A DNA stretch of 64,000 bases, taken from Lepidostoma basale (Eukaryota > Arthropoda > Insecta > Trichoptera > Lepidostomatidae). Below are positions 1 through 8,834 of the stretch, piece by piece; the stretch's first letter is position 1, and each line of letters opens with the position of its first letter. Both the position numbers and the translations under genes were made by a program. Below the pieces are notes generated by a model. The model had not been told where the DNA came from and did no database searches. It worked only from the letters and a program-made list of their open reading frames with translations. Where the stretch lies: assembly GCA_022606425.2 (NCBI GenBank), contig JAHDVF020000880.1, positions 868,001 to 932,000 of the forward strand, given 5' to 3'.

Positions 1-120
1 TAGTGTGACGATCTTTAAGGCAGAGTGGCAAGAGCTTTGATTGCAATATTGAAAGTCCTGGGTTCGATTCTCGGTGATTGTAGTGTGATTGTCACATTTT
101 CTTTGATGTGGTATAGAATT
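1..120 (+). repeat. tRNA-derived SINE, 5' head
   Basis: A Pol III B-box-like GGGTTCGATTCTC lies at about 60-72, followed by the TAGTGTGATTGTCACA hairpin and TCTTTGATGTGGTATAGAAT that recur in the other SINE copies (4.2, 25.1, 39.7 and 54.5 kb). The copy is cut by the window edge or truncated and stops before the usual ATAAAATGGCGATAG body. The B box marks tRNA ancestry; it is not a tRNA gene because no acceptor stem folds around it. Confidence 0.7.
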
Positions 121-223
121 TCGACCGTTTATAAGAGATGAAATAATTTTTTTTTTTTGTGAATGTATACTTATACTAGTACACGAATCCTGGATTTCAC
201 CCATGGTGGGTGATCAAGTGGTT

Positions 224-308
224 GATCAAGGTGTTTACAGGACTTATGACTTGTCATTGGTTGGGTTAAGCGCACGTTTTATGTAATTACAACATTCCCC
301 ATTCCACC
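224..308 (+). repeat. Unnamed dispersed repeat, copy 1
   Basis: About 85 bases from GATCAAGGTGTTTACAGGAC to CATTCCCCATTCCACC recur almost unchanged in reverse orientation at 53986-54070. No ORF and no family recognised. The high identity of the two copies suggests a fairly young repeat with more copies elsewhere. Confidence 0.6.
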
Positions 309-533
309 TATTTTCTTTATGACCATGTAAGACAAATTTTTGGAGGTTGTATATATGCTACAAATCTATACTTATCTGCACAGGTCAGTTTCAATTGGCC
401 ATCTATGTAGATTTGATTACATATGTTAATCTTTTTAAGATTAATCTATATAATCCACACACTAACGCCATCAATGGAGATTAATTTTTAGCATTTAGCA
501 AAGTACTTTATTAACACAATGTGAAGATAGCTA

Positions 534-572
534 CAACGACACAACACCAACATAGATGGTGTTGTGTCGTTG
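534..572. other. Perfect 16-bp hairpin
   Basis: CAACGACACAACACCA (534-549) is followed by a 7-base loop and its exact reverse complement (557-572). It abuts the point where SINE body sequence resumes at about 580, replacing the SINE's own head hairpin. The perfect stem in old DNA suggests a recent snap-back event or selection. Confidence 0.7.
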
Positions 573-574
573 AT

Positions 575-775
575 GATGGTATAGAATTCATGTGACAATA
601 AAATGGCGATAGATTAGCTACCTATCACATGTCATGGGACTAAGTAGATAAAATTTATAAACAGTAATTGGATTCAAATAACCTGCTGTATACAAATGTG
701 GAAAGAAACGAGAAACTACGACAATAAAGGCCAAAGTGGCTCCCAAGAACCAACAAAAACGTTATACTTTTCTGC
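575..775 (+). repeat. SINE body fragment with long 3' part
   Basis: Carries the shared SINE sequence GGTATAGAATTCATGTGACA, ATAAAATGGCGATAG and CTACCTATCACATGTCATG. It then continues into the longer body (ACCTGCTGTATACAAATGTG, AAAGGCCAAAGTGGC, CCCAAGAACCAACAAA) seen again near 12.9, 30.6, 43.3 and 48.2 kb. The head is missing. Confidence 0.6.
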
Positions 776-830
776 AAACCAATCTCTTGGATTGAATCTG
801 GCAATAAATAAGTATGAACACCATATTATA

Positions 831-862
831 TTAGGTGTATAACTTTGCTTCCACCGTTTTGC
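831..862 (+). repeat. mariner left terminal inverted repeat
   Basis: Begins TTAGGTGTATAACTTTGC directly after a TA. It matches the reverse complement of 2086-2116 apart from a one-base indel near the tip and a few substitutions. In mariner elements this is the transposase binding site. Confidence 0.85.
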
Positions 863-1003
863 AATAGATGGCAGTAGCGGTAAGTGGTAGTTGGAATAAA
901 TAGATCATAGATGTCATACAATAAGCTTAAGTATTTGTAAACATAACGCCATCGAAATATTAGTCGATTTATGTCTGCATCATAAAGTTATTCCCGATTA
1001 AAC

Positions 1004-2044
1004 ATGTCAGCTTACGAGCCAAATTCTCGTCATTTGCGGGAGGTTTTAATTTTATGCTTTAATATGAAGAAATCTGCAGCTGAGGCTCATCGAATGCTCT
1101 CAAATACCTATGGTGAGGCCGCTATTAGTGAAAGAACGTGCCGAGAGTGGTTTCAACGCTTCAAGAACGGTGATTTTAACGTCCAAGACCAGCATGGCGG
1201 TGGAAGAGAGAAGGTTTTCGAAGATGCAGAATTGGAGGCATTACTTGATCAAGACTCGTGTCAAACGCAAAAAGAATTGGCAGGATCATTGGGAGTGACG
1301 CAACCAGCCATTTCAAAACGCCTGAAAGTCATGGGAATGATTCAGAAACAAGGAAATTGGGTGCCGTACGAGTTGAAACCGAGAGCTGTTGAACGGCGTT
1401 TGTGTGTTTGTGAACAGCTGCTTGCAAGGCAAAGACGGAAGGGATTTCTGCATCGCATTGTGACTGGGAACGAGAAATGGGTTCATTACGATAATCCCAA
1501 GCGCAGAAAATCATGGGGATATCCCGGCCATGCTTCCACGTCGACGGCCAAACCGAATATTCACGGTTCCAAGGTTATGCTCGGTATTTGGTGGGACCAG
1601 CTCGGCGTAGTGTATTATGAGTTGTTAAAACCGACTGAAACAATCACAGGCGATCGTTATCGAACGCAATTAATGCGTTTGAGCCGAGCATTGACAGACA
1701 AACGGCCGCAATACAACGAGAGACATGATAAAGTGATTTTACAGCATGACAATGCTCGACCCCATGTTGCGAAAGTGGTCAAGACATACTTGGAAACTTT
1801 GAAATGGGAAGTCCTACCCCACCCGCCGTATTTTCCAGACGTTGCTCCCTCGGACTATCACTTGTTTCGATCAATGGCACACGGCCTAGCTGACCAGCAC
1901 TTCCGGTCTTATGAAGAAGTAAAAAATTGGATCGATTCGTGGATCGCTTCAAAAGATGACCAGTTTTTTCAACGCGGGATTCGTATGCTGCCTGAAAGAT
2001 GGGAGAAAGTAGTGGCCAGCGATGGACAATACTTTGAATCATAA
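1004..2044 (+). CDS. mariner transposase, intact frame with first catalytic Asp replaced by Asn
   Basis: Predicted 346-residue transposase, the usual mariner length, which would cut and paste the element between its inverted repeats. The N-terminal half (about 1-115) shows two helix-turn-helix DNA-binding regions, including TCREWFQRFKNGDF at 45-58. The linker WVPYEL (119-124) stands where the family usually has WVPHEL. The DDE/D nuclease core has TGNEKW, HDNARPH and APSDYHLF. Two catalytic Asp are visible, D249 and D284, 34 residues apart (DD34D). The first, normally in TGDEKW, is Asn156 (codon AAC at 1469-1471). That change should abolish catalysis while leaving DNA binding possible. The YSPD motif also reads YFPD. 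The start chosen is the first ATG of the frame; the frame has no stop or shift. Confidence 0.93.
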   Translation: MSAYEPNSRHLREVLILCFNMKKSAAEAHRMLSNTYGEAAISERTCREWFQRFKNGDFNVQDQHGGGREKVFEDAELEALLDQDSCQTQKELAGSLGVTQPAISKRLKVMGMIQKQGNWVPYELKPRAVERRLCVCEQLLARQRRKGFLHRIVTGNEKWVHYDNPKRRKSWGYPGHASTSTAKPNIHGSKVMLGIWWDQLGVVYYELLKPTETITGDRYRTQLMRLSRALTDKRPQYNERHDKVILQHDNARPHVAKVVKTYLETLKWEVLPHPPYFPDVAPSDYHLFRSMAHGLADQHFRSYEEVKNWIDSWIASKDDQFFQRGIRMLPERWEKVVASDGQYFES

Positions 2045-2085
2045 ATGTATCACCAATTTTTTACGATAAAGCTTCGAATTTCGGA

Positions 2086-2116
2086 AAAAAACGGCGGAAG
2101 TAAAGTTATACACCAA
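2086..2116 (-). repeat. mariner right terminal inverted repeat
   Basis: Reads GGCGGAAGTAAAGTTATACA then CCAA on the plus strand, the inverted partner of 831-862, and is followed by the TA duplication at 2117-2118. Confidence 0.85.
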
Positions 2117-2118
2117 TA

Positions 2119-2544
2119 AATAATGTTTATATTATGTAGATGATAGAATTTAAAAGAAATTGAGCTTTTGGTAAACATGCCGGCCCTGGTATTTCTAAAT
2201 CAAGGATCGAAGAGTAAACTCGTCTCATATTCCTTAACAACGCGAAACAATATGGCGGGTCTACTAACGTAATTGAAACAATGCCCGTTTCAGGGAACTT
2301 GAATATTTAGATCCGTCAAGTGCTCTTGACTGGATGTGAACTGATATTGGATGAAACAAAGGAATCACGGAGGACATATTGTTTTTAGAGGCATTAATGA
2401 AAAGGGCTTCTGTCACATCGCTGCTACATAAATCGGGGATGTTGATTGTGTGAAAAGTATATTGCTATTCTTATGCGACAATGAAATTAATCCACTCAAT
2501 CACGTATCAGAAATACAAATGTTTCGAGAATAATAATGATTTCA
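2119..2544. other. No recognisable feature
   Basis: Mixed-composition DNA between the mariner and a non-LTR tail. No frame longer than background, no inverted repeat and no match to the other repeats in this window was seen. Confidence 0.4.
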
Positions 2545-2800
2545 ATAACTTCTTCTTCTTCACTTTTGATAGACTCAGGAGTCTGTTATTTCTGGCGGGT
2601 TTTCTTGAGACGCTGAACTCCAGCTTTCTCTCCACCGTTTCGGGGGTCTTACAAGTCGGCGTTGTCCGTTTGGCGTTCCATGGAGAGCTATGTATGGTAT
2701 CCTATTTGAGCTCATTCTTTCTACATGTTGATGCCAGTATCTCCGTCTTTGACGTCCTCATCTGACCACATCTTCGTCCTTGCAGATTTCTCGGTTTCTA
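2545..2800 (-). pseudogene. Non-LTR retrotransposon ORF2 tail (family NL-D), degenerate
   Basis: Matches the clearer NL-D copy at 35990-36640 and the copy at 62055-62285 over the 3' end of ORF2. Shared plus-strand landmarks are CGCTGAACTCCAGCTTTCTC, CCACCGTTTCGGGGGTCTT and GTTTGGCGTTCCATGGAGAG. On the minus strand it encodes the tail around SSPWNAKRTTP and ends near a CTTCTTCTTC tract, the 3' end of the element. Frameshifts break the frame, and no RT domain remains. Confidence 0.7.
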
Positions 2801-2883
2801 TAGCGTTATTCATAATATGAAAAATTATTTAACACTACTGTATTTTTCTTGTTTTCTTTTTTTATATACACTGTATACTCGTA

Positions 2884-3111
2884 CAACACATACATAAAAA
2901 AAATTACATAGACATGTTTCGGACAACCAGTACTTTTTCAGTGATACACATTATAAAGATACATATTAAAAATATTATAACATTGTTTACATGATCTGAC
3001 CGATCACGTAAACAATTTCATAATATTTTAAATATGTATCACTGAAGAAGGACTAGTTGTCCGAAGCATGTCTATGTAATTTTAATTTTTTTAATGTACG
3101 TGTTGTATTAG
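2884..3111. repeat. Foldback element, family a, with hammerhead-like arms
   Basis: Two arms of roughly 110 bp (about 2884-2998 and 3001-3111) are inverted copies with almost no spacer. Both contain TTACATAGACATG or its complement and the CAGTGATAC / GTATCACTG block. The right arm reads as a hammerhead core on the plus strand, the left on the minus strand, so both point away from the centre. A half copy lies at 61605-61735. Confidence 0.75.
3040..3075 (+). ncRNA. Hammerhead ribozyme motif, family a (mutated)
   Basis: CTGAAGA (3042-3048), an extra A, helix II GGAC-TAGTT-GTCC (3050-3062), then GAAGC where the core needs GAAAC, then ATGTC. The opposite arm, read on the minus strand, has the intact GAAACATGTC but CTGAAAA. 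Each arm therefore carries a different disabling change, and a common ancestor with both halves intact is likely. Helix I is weak. Probably inactive now. Confidence 0.55.
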
Positions 3112-3119
3112 TTAGAAAG

Positions 3120-3455
3120 TTTCAATCCTGGGATTGGTTTGCAGCAATTTCTTCTATTATTCTCTTCTATTATTCCCTGTCTTGTGCGACTTTTTTGAAA
3201 TCTGCATATGATGAGCAGCGCACGTCCACCAACAGGTCCTCCAGGTACTCTCGGCGTGGGCGTCCCCTAGAGTTTGTCCCCTCGGTCATATCCTCCATTA
3301 TGGCATCCAAGAGATCTTCTTGACGTATTACATGGCCGATCAATCTTGCACGCCTATCGGACAAGGTCTTGAGCAGGTGTCTTCCTCCTTCGATTCCTTG
3401 AAGAACTTCTTCATTCGTGATGTGGTCTCTCGTGACGTGTTGTATATACAAAGTA
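3120..3455 (-). pseudogene. Non-LTR ORF2 tail (family NL-C)
   Basis: Minus-strand frame to about 3170 reads RRARLIGHVIRQEDLLDAIM then RGRPRREYLEDLLVDVR and AQDRE. This is the basic C-terminal tail typical of RTE-like or related non-LTR ORF2 proteins (a GHV-R motif followed by RGRPR and a W/AQDR block). No RT core is present, so the copy is 5'-truncated. It is the only NL-C copy I found. Confidence 0.7.
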
Positions 3456-3459
3456 TAAA

Positions 3460-3954
3460 AGTAATAGAGAAATAAAGCAATCTGCTATTGTCTTTCCAGC
3501 TTAGAGAGATAGTCTCAATCAATCATAATATTACATACAATTCAGTATTAAGAAACTAAAATAAAAGGTTTTAAAATACAATTAAAAATAAGCTGCAAAT
3601 GTAGTCTGCTGCAGTTCGAAACAATTTTTTTGGACTTTTGGGGTAAATAAATCAAATATTAATAACGTTTTGATGTATTATGTTTATAAAAGTCCTGAAT
3701 AGAGGTCAGAAGCGGCGCGTACACATAATAACACTTCCGCAAGTGATTTGCGCTATGTAAATATCCAAGGCGACATGCGTAGGTTGCGTTGTTGGGCAAG
3801 TTGAGCAAGTAACCGAGTTGACTTGTAGGTGGTGTATGTGAAGTGAAAAGCACTTGGGGTATGATTTTCTTTCTACTAAATACTTTGCTATTGAAAGAGA
3901 ATAATCAGTTTATAAAGCTCAAGGATTTAACACTGCAGAATTCCATTGTTACAT
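3460..3954. other. No recognisable feature
   Basis: AT-rich sequence. The last 30 bases before the next element contain AACACTGCAGAATTCCATTG, which resembles the outer arm of foldback family g. Otherwise nothing is seen. Confidence 0.35.
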
Positions 3955-4145
3955 TATTCTTCTTTCGGTGCCGTGTCAGGTCCCCCCGACGTTGGCGATC
4001 ACTGCAGCAAAGGCATCTCTGTCCTGCGCCACTTGGAACATGTTCTGAACTCTTGTAATTCCTGTCTACTCTTTGATGTTCGGCAGCCAGAACAGCTGCC
4101 TTATACCAACTCCCAGACGTCCCTCCACTTTACCCATTAATATCT
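3955..4145 (-). pseudogene. Non-LTR ORF2 tail (family NL-B), short
   Basis: Plus-strand sequence GTGCCGTGTCAGGTCCCCCC and GACGTTGGCGATCACTGCAG is the complement of the NL-B 3' end (protein end VIANVGGT). It stops after the block encoding the GRLGVGIR-type tail. Other copies lie at 6.9, 10.0, 19.1, 48.4, 50.9 and 57.3 kb. Confidence 0.75.
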
Positions 4146-4247
4146 CTCTTTCCAAATTAAAAAGATAATAATTTATTCTGATTCAATAAACGCAATTTAT
4201 TTCACGATGTATCTGATTTATTTAAATTTATGTTAATAAATTATTAT

Positions 4248-4475
4248 TTGGTTGGGTCGCTCTTTACATCATCCAGCGCGAACCGGATCTATGTAAAGGG
4301 TAGAGCTATCATAATGATTTTCATTACATAGGTAGCTAATCTATCGCCATTTTACTGTCACGTGATTTCTACACCAGACCAAAGACAGTGTGACAGTCAC
4401 ACTACCATCGCCGAGAATCGAACCCGGGACCTTCCGTATGGCAGTCAAAGCATTTACCACGAAGGTCGTTAATAC
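4248..4475 (-). repeat. tRNA-derived SINE, nearly complete
   Basis: Read on the minus strand: a head with GACCTTCGTGGTAAATGC, a B-box CCCGGGTTCGATTCTCG, the TAGTGTGACTGTCACACTG hairpin, GTCTTTGGTCTGGTGTAGAA, AATGGCGATAGATTAGCTAC, then CCCTTTACATAGATCC and a GCGACCCAACCAAATAATAA 3' end. About 230 bp, the same layout as the copies at 39.7 and 54.5 kb. Confidence 0.8.
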
Positions 4476-4479
4476 ATGT

Positions 4480-5095
4480 TTTATAATAGTGCAGAATATT
4501 AAAAATTTAAAATGAAAAATTTAAAATGAAAAACTAAATTTCTCCATTTCAAGTCACCATTGGGGTACTTTAAAGGTGTAGTTGACGTAGTCAAAAATCT
4601 TACACCTAGAAGTCATATGTTTCTTTTTCATGTACTTTATTTAATTTCAAAATAATATTGTTCATCACTGTATGTTTTTCAAATATATTATATAAAACAA
4701 TAAATAAAAAATACAAAATTAAAGTATCCGGTCTTTCTTAAAACTGAAATATGTCAGGGTTGTTTTTTATATGATCGAAAATATCTGTTTTCCTACATCC
4801 CTCAAGATAAACTGAATAAATCAGTTTTTCTCTATGAGGGACGACCCGGCCTCAGGTCGTAACCAGGACATAAACCTCGGATCTTATGAATATCCAAGTA
4901 TTCCTACACTAGAACACGCAGCACGATTCATTTTGTATTATAAAATATGCTAACAGAACGTACTTGCTTCGCTGCTCTCGAAAAATGAATTTTCCATATA
5001 TTAAAAAAATGTTTTGGAATAAATGTTGCTTTCATAAAACAAAAATGAATTGCTGTAAAACAAGTTGAAAAGTGTTCTAAGATTTAAAAAAAAAT
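4480..5095. other. AT-rich DNA without recognised features
   Basis: Long A/T runs and no open frame of note. A slightly GC-richer patch at about 4835-4910 (CGACCCGGCCTCAGGTCG is a near-palindrome) has no match elsewhere in the window. Confidence 0.35.
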
Positions 5096-5099
5096 TTCA

Positions 5100-5430
5100 A
5101 ACGCTTACGCATGAAAGCAAAGCTTGGAACTGGCAAAGGAAGGATGAGAGTAGAATAAATGCAGTACTGATAAGATCCCTTAGATGTATGCATGTAAAAA
5201 TAATATACGATTGAATTTCGAATGCGGAATATGGAGCGGAACGTAGTATGAAGTAAATAATAAAACGTATGAAAGTAGTATGAACAAAATTATCACTTCG
5301 TTGGTTTAAAAATATGGAATATCTCGATAGAATAAAAATGGTTAAGAATGTAAGACCGATTTGAATGAATTATGGAGTTAAGAAAGATCAAGGGAAAGAT
5401 GGCTTGATAAAATCAAACAAATATTAAATA
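5100..5430 (+). pseudogene. Non-LTR ORF2 tail (family NL-A), left part of an interrupted copy
   Basis: Reads like KAWNWQRKDESRINAVLIRSLR and further NL-A C-terminal sequence, with many stops and frameshifts. It ends at GGCTTGATAAAATCAAAC, and the rest of the element resumes at 5720 beyond a foldback insertion. Confidence 0.65.
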
Positions 5431-5431
5431 A

Positions 5432-5702
5432 AATAATAATACACTTTTTGTATTTGTTTCTAAACCACTTTATTTGGTAACACGACCGGTTTCGCTCTTT
5501 CAATCAGAGAACAACATATGAAGAAAGAAATATAAAATGAAGGGGAGAAAGAGTGGTAGGAGAAAGTGTGCGTGAGGACTAATATAATGTTAGAACGGTG
5601 AGTCATGATCATAAGGGAAAAATTATGGAGAATTTCTAATTAAAAGTTTAGTGGCGGACGGGTTTAGATACAAATACTAAAAGTGTATTATTATTATTAT
5701 AT
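5432..5702. repeat. Foldback element, family d, inserted in NL-A
   Basis: Short inverted arms: AATAATACACTTTTTGTATT at about 5432-5467 against its complement at 5660-5700. The left arm also carries a minus-strand hammerhead 3' half: GAAAC and the palindrome ACCGGTC at 5482-5493. The element separates the two parts of an NL-A tail (5100-5430 and 5720-5885), so it inserted after it. Confidence 0.6.
5481..5509 (-). ncRNA. Hammerhead-like motif, family d (degenerate)
   Basis: On the minus strand: CTGATTGA, a short AAGAG segment, then CGAAACCGGTCGTG. The GAAAC-CG-GTC end is canonical for minimal hammerheads, but the CTGATGA box has an insertion and helix II is not convincing. Best seen as a decayed ribozyme. 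Confidence 0.4.
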
Positions 5703-5714
5703 GTTTAATAATTT

Positions 5715-5890
5715 CACACCACAAATACGAAAGTTTTCAAATATTAATTGTCGGCCACGTGAGTTTTAGAGATCTATATACGTGCATGATACGTTGTATG
5801 AATGATGAGCAAGCGAGAGAAGTATTTCAGGAAAGAACGGTGTATCCCTTTGGGAGACGGCGTGATGGTTACTCAGATAGTTAGTTATCA
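5715..5890 (+). pseudogene. NL-A 3' end, right part of the interrupted copy
   Basis: Continues the tail: GTCGGCCACGTGAGTTTTAG, GTATGAATGATGAGCAAGCG, AGAACGGTGT and the terminal GGAGACGGCGTGATGGTTAC. In NL-A the TGA of GGCGTGATGG is the ORF2 stop. Confidence 0.7.
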
Positions 5891-5894
5891 ATAT

Positions 5895-6854
5895 TTTACA
5901 CTCTATAATTTAAACCGACCGTCGACAGCATTGGTGACGATTTGAATGTTGAACCATATAAAATAGTGCTTTATATAAAGGTTTTTAATTTTTCGAGTAA
6001 ATAAAATATCACGTCGTATTTTGACGTAACTTTTTTTAAGTATTAATCATTTAATAATTCATCTGTGCAGGATTAGAAAATTAAATATAAGCTAATTTGT
6101 AGGATTCGTATTCTCGGTCTGGTAAGGGTATAAAAAAAATATTTGACAGAAACATGTTTCGATAAATTCAAGTGTGCGAAAATTTTTCTTGGAATACACC
6201 CGAAAGAAAAAATAATTTGGAATTTTCACTCTTCTGTAGGTGCCGATACCTTTTATCATTTCCTCGCAGAATAGATACCTACATATTAGAAAAACACGTT
6301 TGCCTAAAAAGTCGCCATAAAAAATCACTTTCATAGATTATAACAGGAGACGAAAATATCTCTCCACATAAGGATGTTTGATTTCCTCGGTCTCGTGTGG
6401 AGGTTTTCTAAAGAAATTTGAGATGCTCCATTCTGCTCCAAATATTTTTCGAACGTCCTTAAGGTACTTGAGTCAATATTCAGGAGTACTTGAACGTGAT
6501 GGAGTCAATGTATCCAAGTTCTTTCGCGCTTTCATTCGTGATCTCCCGCCCTTCCTCCTCCTCTCTCGCCCTGTACCGTTATCCTCTCACCCTGAAATTG
6601 TTTTGAAGAACACTGTCGCGAATTTTATTCTCTAGACGTGACTTCCTTAAATTATAGCTTATTATGAAAAGGTAAGAGTGGCGAACGCTTTACATATTAT
6701 GTTAAATATTGTATCTAGGCGAGATGGAAATTTAAGTTCGTTTTAAATGTAATGATTTTATATATAGACGTTTAAAACATTTCTAAAAACGCTTGTATTT
6801 TTTTAAATTATAATATTACGTGTTTTAAAGTAAAAGTATAAATATATCAATATC
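5895..6854. other. No recognised feature
   Basis: AT-rich DNA. A pyrimidine-rich patch at about 6530-6600 (CCCGCCCTTCCTCCTCCTC) stands out, but no splice-bounded frame was found. Confidence 0.35.
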
Positions 6855-6945
6855 TTCTTCTTAAAGTGCCCTGTCAGGTCCCCCCGACGTTGGCGATCAC
6901 TCTGGTAAACTCTTCCCTATCCTGCGCTGTCCGGAACAGCTCCTA
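6855..6945 (-). pseudogene. NL-B 3' end, very short
   Basis: Complement of the NL-B terminus: GTGCCCTGTCAGGTCCCCCC, GACGTTGGCGATCACTCTGG and CTGCGCTGTCCGGAACAGC. Only about 90 bp, an extreme 5' truncation. Confidence 0.75.
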
Positions 6946-7139
6946 TAAAATTAGTAAAAATGGTGTTTTTTTTATCATGTTTCAATAAAATATTTTATCT
7001 CGTATATTTTTTTTATAATCTAAAATAAATAACAAATTATAATTAATAATTTTGTTTTTGAAATTTCATGGCAGAAGTTCATTGTAAATAAAAACGAAAA
7101 ATGTATTTAAAAAACGTGAATTTAGTTAAAAACCACCAA

Positions 7140-7240
7140 TATTTGTGTCTTCGACTGGTTTAGGCACTTGATGATGTCAACATCGCTTGGCGAAACAGCT
7201 ATCGCGACATCCAAAGAGTGAATAAAAAATTGTGATATTT
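7140..7240 (+). ncRNA. Hammerhead-like motif, family e (half element)
   Basis: TTGATGA (C3 replaced by T), extra T, helix II GTCAAC-ATCG-CTTGGC (one mismatch), GAAAC, then AGCTATCGCG. Same family as the intact core at 53162 and the foldback at 38.4 kb. Only the right, outward-facing arm is present. Confidence 0.5.
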
Positions 7241-7384
7241 AAAAAGTGACATAAATTTTAGCTTTTAAAAATATAAGATACATAAAAAATGCAACTTTAT
7301 TTTATTTTCATTATTTACATAAATAATATATTTATTTTCAATTTAGGTTTATTTTTCTTGGCTTGTATTTATGGTTTTAAATAT

Positions 7385-7450
7385 TTAAATCGTTCTCCCG
7401 ATGATGAAGGTATAAAACCTCTTTACCTCAAAAAAAAAAAGTGAACATAC
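7385..7450 (+). repeat. Foldback family g, partial right arm
   Basis: CGTTCTCCCGATGATGAAGG then TATAAAACCTCTTTACCTC: the CCGATGA box and helix II are recognisable, but the GAAAC half has decayed. Confidence 0.5.
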
Positions 7451-7494
7451 TTTTGGGACACCACAGCGTTTATAACGATGTGAAATTGAATATT

Positions 7495-7630
7495 AAATAA
7501 AATCTTTGTTATTTTATAAGTTTTACCATATTTTATTTGAATGATATGTTCAGCTTGCAGATGCTTTAATAACAATATTCAATAAAGCTACTAGAAAACA
7601 AATGTTTTCATTAATATTACAGGTTAACAA
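7495..7630. repeat. Foldback family k, decayed copy
   Basis: Contains the family k flanks AATATTAAATAAAATC and ATTTTATTTGAATGATATGT, and, inverted, AATAAAGCTACTAGAAAACA. The centre is rearranged and has no readable ribozyme core. Confidence 0.45.
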
Positions 7631-7634
7631 TATC

Positions 7635-8030
7635 TTCGTATTGAAATTAGACCTTTTATTTTAATAATTTCTATCAAATGAATAATGATAGTTATTCCAT
7701 TGAATTATGGAACGTAAATATGAGTCCCTTATATATTTTGAAGTAGCTGAATAAAATTCGTTTATTTATTTAGTGTTACATATTCGTCAAAGCGAAATGA
7801 ATACTCAAAGCGAGTTCTCAACGTAAAATTATAGTTACAAAATGTACCGCCTACACAGTCGTTTGTAGGAAAATAGAATATTGGATCAAAAGATTCCTTT
7901 CGAGACGTTCAAGATTTTTACTAAACGAACGATGTCCTCTCGAAAATATAGGCAAACCCTTTCTCCGTCATACAAGGCTATATGTGAAATGCGAATTTCG
8001 CTCCTCATTCCGTACAAATTTATAATACAC
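7635..8030. other. No recognised feature
   Basis: AT-rich at first, becoming less so after 7860. Short frames only; nothing supports a gene. Confidence 0.35.
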
Positions 8031-8039
8031 AGAGAATGC

Positions 8040-8400
8040 TATTCCACTCGCTTGGGGACTCGATGAGCTCGACGATGCTCAAAGGCATAACGAACATGAA
8101 AGTTTAAGTGTAGCATTCAATGTGTAATTGCCGACGGTGTAAAGTTCCCGAACGGCCCCCGAGATTATCGCAAAAAAGCTTCGGGCAAGGGAAGAAATTA
8201 AGCGGAGGGGGTGAAAGAAATGTGTTGTTCGGAATAAAAGGCTTAACGCACAAAAGGCCGAGAAACAATGGCCCGGGGTGGATTTTTATTCACAGCATAA
8301 AGAGCCGACCCCCGTAGATGTGCTCGTGGTCCGATCCACATGTTCCGCGTCGCTATTGAATTTGGCTAACGCGACAAAAAAAACAGCCAGCGTTACACTT
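8040..8400. other. GC-richer, apparently single-copy island
   Basis: Composition jumps above the AT-rich background from about 8120. Landmarks are AACGGCCCCCGAGATTATCG, GAAACAATGGCCCGGGGTGG and GCCGACCCCCGTAGATG. No match to any other repeat in this window. The plus frame 8120-8317 (65 codons) is too short and lacks clear splice sites. An enhancer or conserved non-coding element, or an exon of an unseen gene, are both possible. Confidence 0.35.
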
Positions 8401-8619
8401 TTAGTCTTCGAAGAAAATGAGGCACAGTAGATACCTACATTTGTAGCCAACGCGTCTCAATTTTATTCTGTGGCTTGGGCTTTAGATGTATAAAAAAGTA
8501 TACACATCACCCACGTAACACAAAAAAAATATATATGACAGTCCATCTTCTCTGCTACTTTCTGAGGAATTCCCTAATTAAAAAAATCATTTAATTCTTT
8601 CTCTGATGCATGCGTAATA

Positions 8620-8720
8620 ATAATAATTATTATTATAATTATATGCTAACTTTTAAAGCGCCGTTTTTGTGATGTATCACCTCAAGGGCGCATTAAGACG
8701 TGTTTTAAATCTAAATGTGA
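8620..8720 (-). repeat. CR1/L2-like retrotransposon 3' UTR fragment
   Basis: AATAATAATTATTATTATAA followed by AAAGCGCCGTTTTTGTGATG and CACCTCAAGGGCGCA. The same block, in one orientation or the other, occurs at 15.2, 22.9, 44.8 and 48.6 kb. At 44.8 kb it follows a CR1/L2-type ORF2 C-terminus, which identifies it. Confidence 0.6.
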
Positions 8721-8834
8721 CCGCTTAAAAAGCGATCGGTTAAAAAGTATAGTAGAATAAAGTATAAATGTTTAAATTGGGTATACATATTTTTGGAACG
8801 TTACACTTACCAATAATAACATATGGCGTCGAAG

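Larger units (their letters stand above)
831..2116 (+). mobile_element. Full-length mariner transposon (1286 bp)
   Basis: A complete Tc1/mariner element flanked by TA dinucleotides at 829-830 and 2117-2118, the expected target-site duplication. The ends are inverted repeats of about 31 bp. The left begins TTAGGTGTATAACTTTGC. The right, read inward, is TTGGTGTATAACTTTACTTC, so it differs by a one-base gap and several substitutions. One uninterrupted transposase frame lies inside, about 170 bp from the left end. The total length is typical for mariner. Intact ends and frame make this one of the youngest insertions in the window, although the transposase has lost a catalytic residue. Confidence 0.93.

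Noticed and set aside
1004..2044. Minus-strand and alternative-frame ORFs inside the mariner
   Set aside because: Shadows of the transposase reading frame.
5481..5509. Intact hammerhead call for family d
   Set aside because: GAAAC and GTC are good, but CTGATTGA has an insertion and helix II cannot be drawn; listed only as a degenerate motif.
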